Shown one piece after another: positions 63,800 to 64,000 of a stretch of DNA of 64,000 nt. The translations under genes were made by a program, and so were the position numbers. This DNA is from Atrina japonica (Eukaryota; Mollusca; Bivalvia; Pterioida; Pinnidae). Below the pieces are notes generated by a model that searched no databases, was not told where the DNA came from, and saw only the letters and a program-made list of their open reading frames with translations. The stretch lies in the NCBI GenBank assembly GCA_030159075.1, contig BROG01000003.1, positions 3,269,001 to 3,333,000 of the forward strand, written 5' to 3'. The first letter of the stretch is position 1; every line of letters begins with the position of its first letter.

Positions 63800-64000
63800 G
63801 TCAGGTTCATTTGGGGATGTGAAATATGTTGGCGTGAGATGAGCTTTGTAATCTTTGAATGCTCTTTAAATTTTGTTTTTTAGATCACCAAACCTCATGC
63901 AGGGCATTTTCTCATTCAATTCATAGCCAATGCTGGTCTAGATTTTCAATCGTAATTTGCATTGTTTTCCCCCAATTTTTCAAGAAGTAATTCAGATTTA

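Noticed and set aside
63889..63955. Possible third LTV1 exon after ttttttag
   Set aside because: The reading (ITKPHAGHFLIQFIANAGLD, then stop) does not resemble LTV1 and would truncate the protein.

Overview
The window looks like AT-rich, intron-containing animal DNA crowded with transposon debris. Penelope-type reverse transcriptases, molluscan-style tRNA-derived SINEs (one resembling the RUDI/V-SINE type) and many small foldback elements suggest a bivalve or other mollusc. That assignment is an inference from repeat style and protein family; no species marker was identified. No prokaryotic or viral gene was recognised. Most real coding sequence sits in short exons, so long open frames are misleading here.

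Five genes are supported by exon-intron reading. (1) About 3.37-4.34 kb, plus: 3' part of an R-SNARE (VAMP/synaptobrevin) gene, three exons, 5' end not found. (2) 34.78-17.98 kb, minus: a complete six-exon gene for a TGN38/TGN46-like (TGOLN2-type) trans-Golgi membrane protein of 304 residues. All splice phases agree, from signal peptide to a cytosolic tail with a YSKL sorting motif. (3) 45.39-46.97 kb, plus, and (4) 53.30-50.48 kb, minus: two intact four-exon lipocalins (ApoD/Blc type, 196 residues each) lying tail to tail in an inverted duplication. A third relic of the same locus lies at 40.07 kb. (5) 61.28-62.42 kb, plus: the first recognisable exons of LTV1, a 40S ribosome assembly factor, running off the right edge.

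Repeats by region. 0-5 kb: decayed reverse-transcriptase pieces, a 31-bp minisatellite and the SNARE gene. 5-18 kb: mostly non-coding, with a 61-bp tandem repeat, long poly-G and AT tracts, and a TA-flanked inverted-repeat element carrying a tRNA-like Pol III promoter. 18-35 kb: introns of the TGN gene, holding a 35-bp minisatellite, nested miniature elements, a hairpin-ended tandem element and a 1-kb segmental duplication that copied exon 2. 35-45 kb: a SINE split by a foldback element, a broken Penelope element with GIY-YIG remnant, a nine-unit 70-bp array built from a retroelement tail, and a second decayed reverse transcriptase. 45-54 kb: the lipocalin palindrome. 54.2-58.96 kb: a 4.7-kb minisatellite with 516-bp higher-order units. 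59-64 kb: AT tracts, interleaved inverted repeats, a SINE, LTV1 and a 1-kb inverted-repeat DNA transposon.

The genes do not form a pathway. The SNARE and the TGN protein both act in post-Golgi membrane traffic, but their proximity may be chance. The strongest local story is gene-family turnover: the lipocalin locus was duplicated and inverted, and one further copy decayed.
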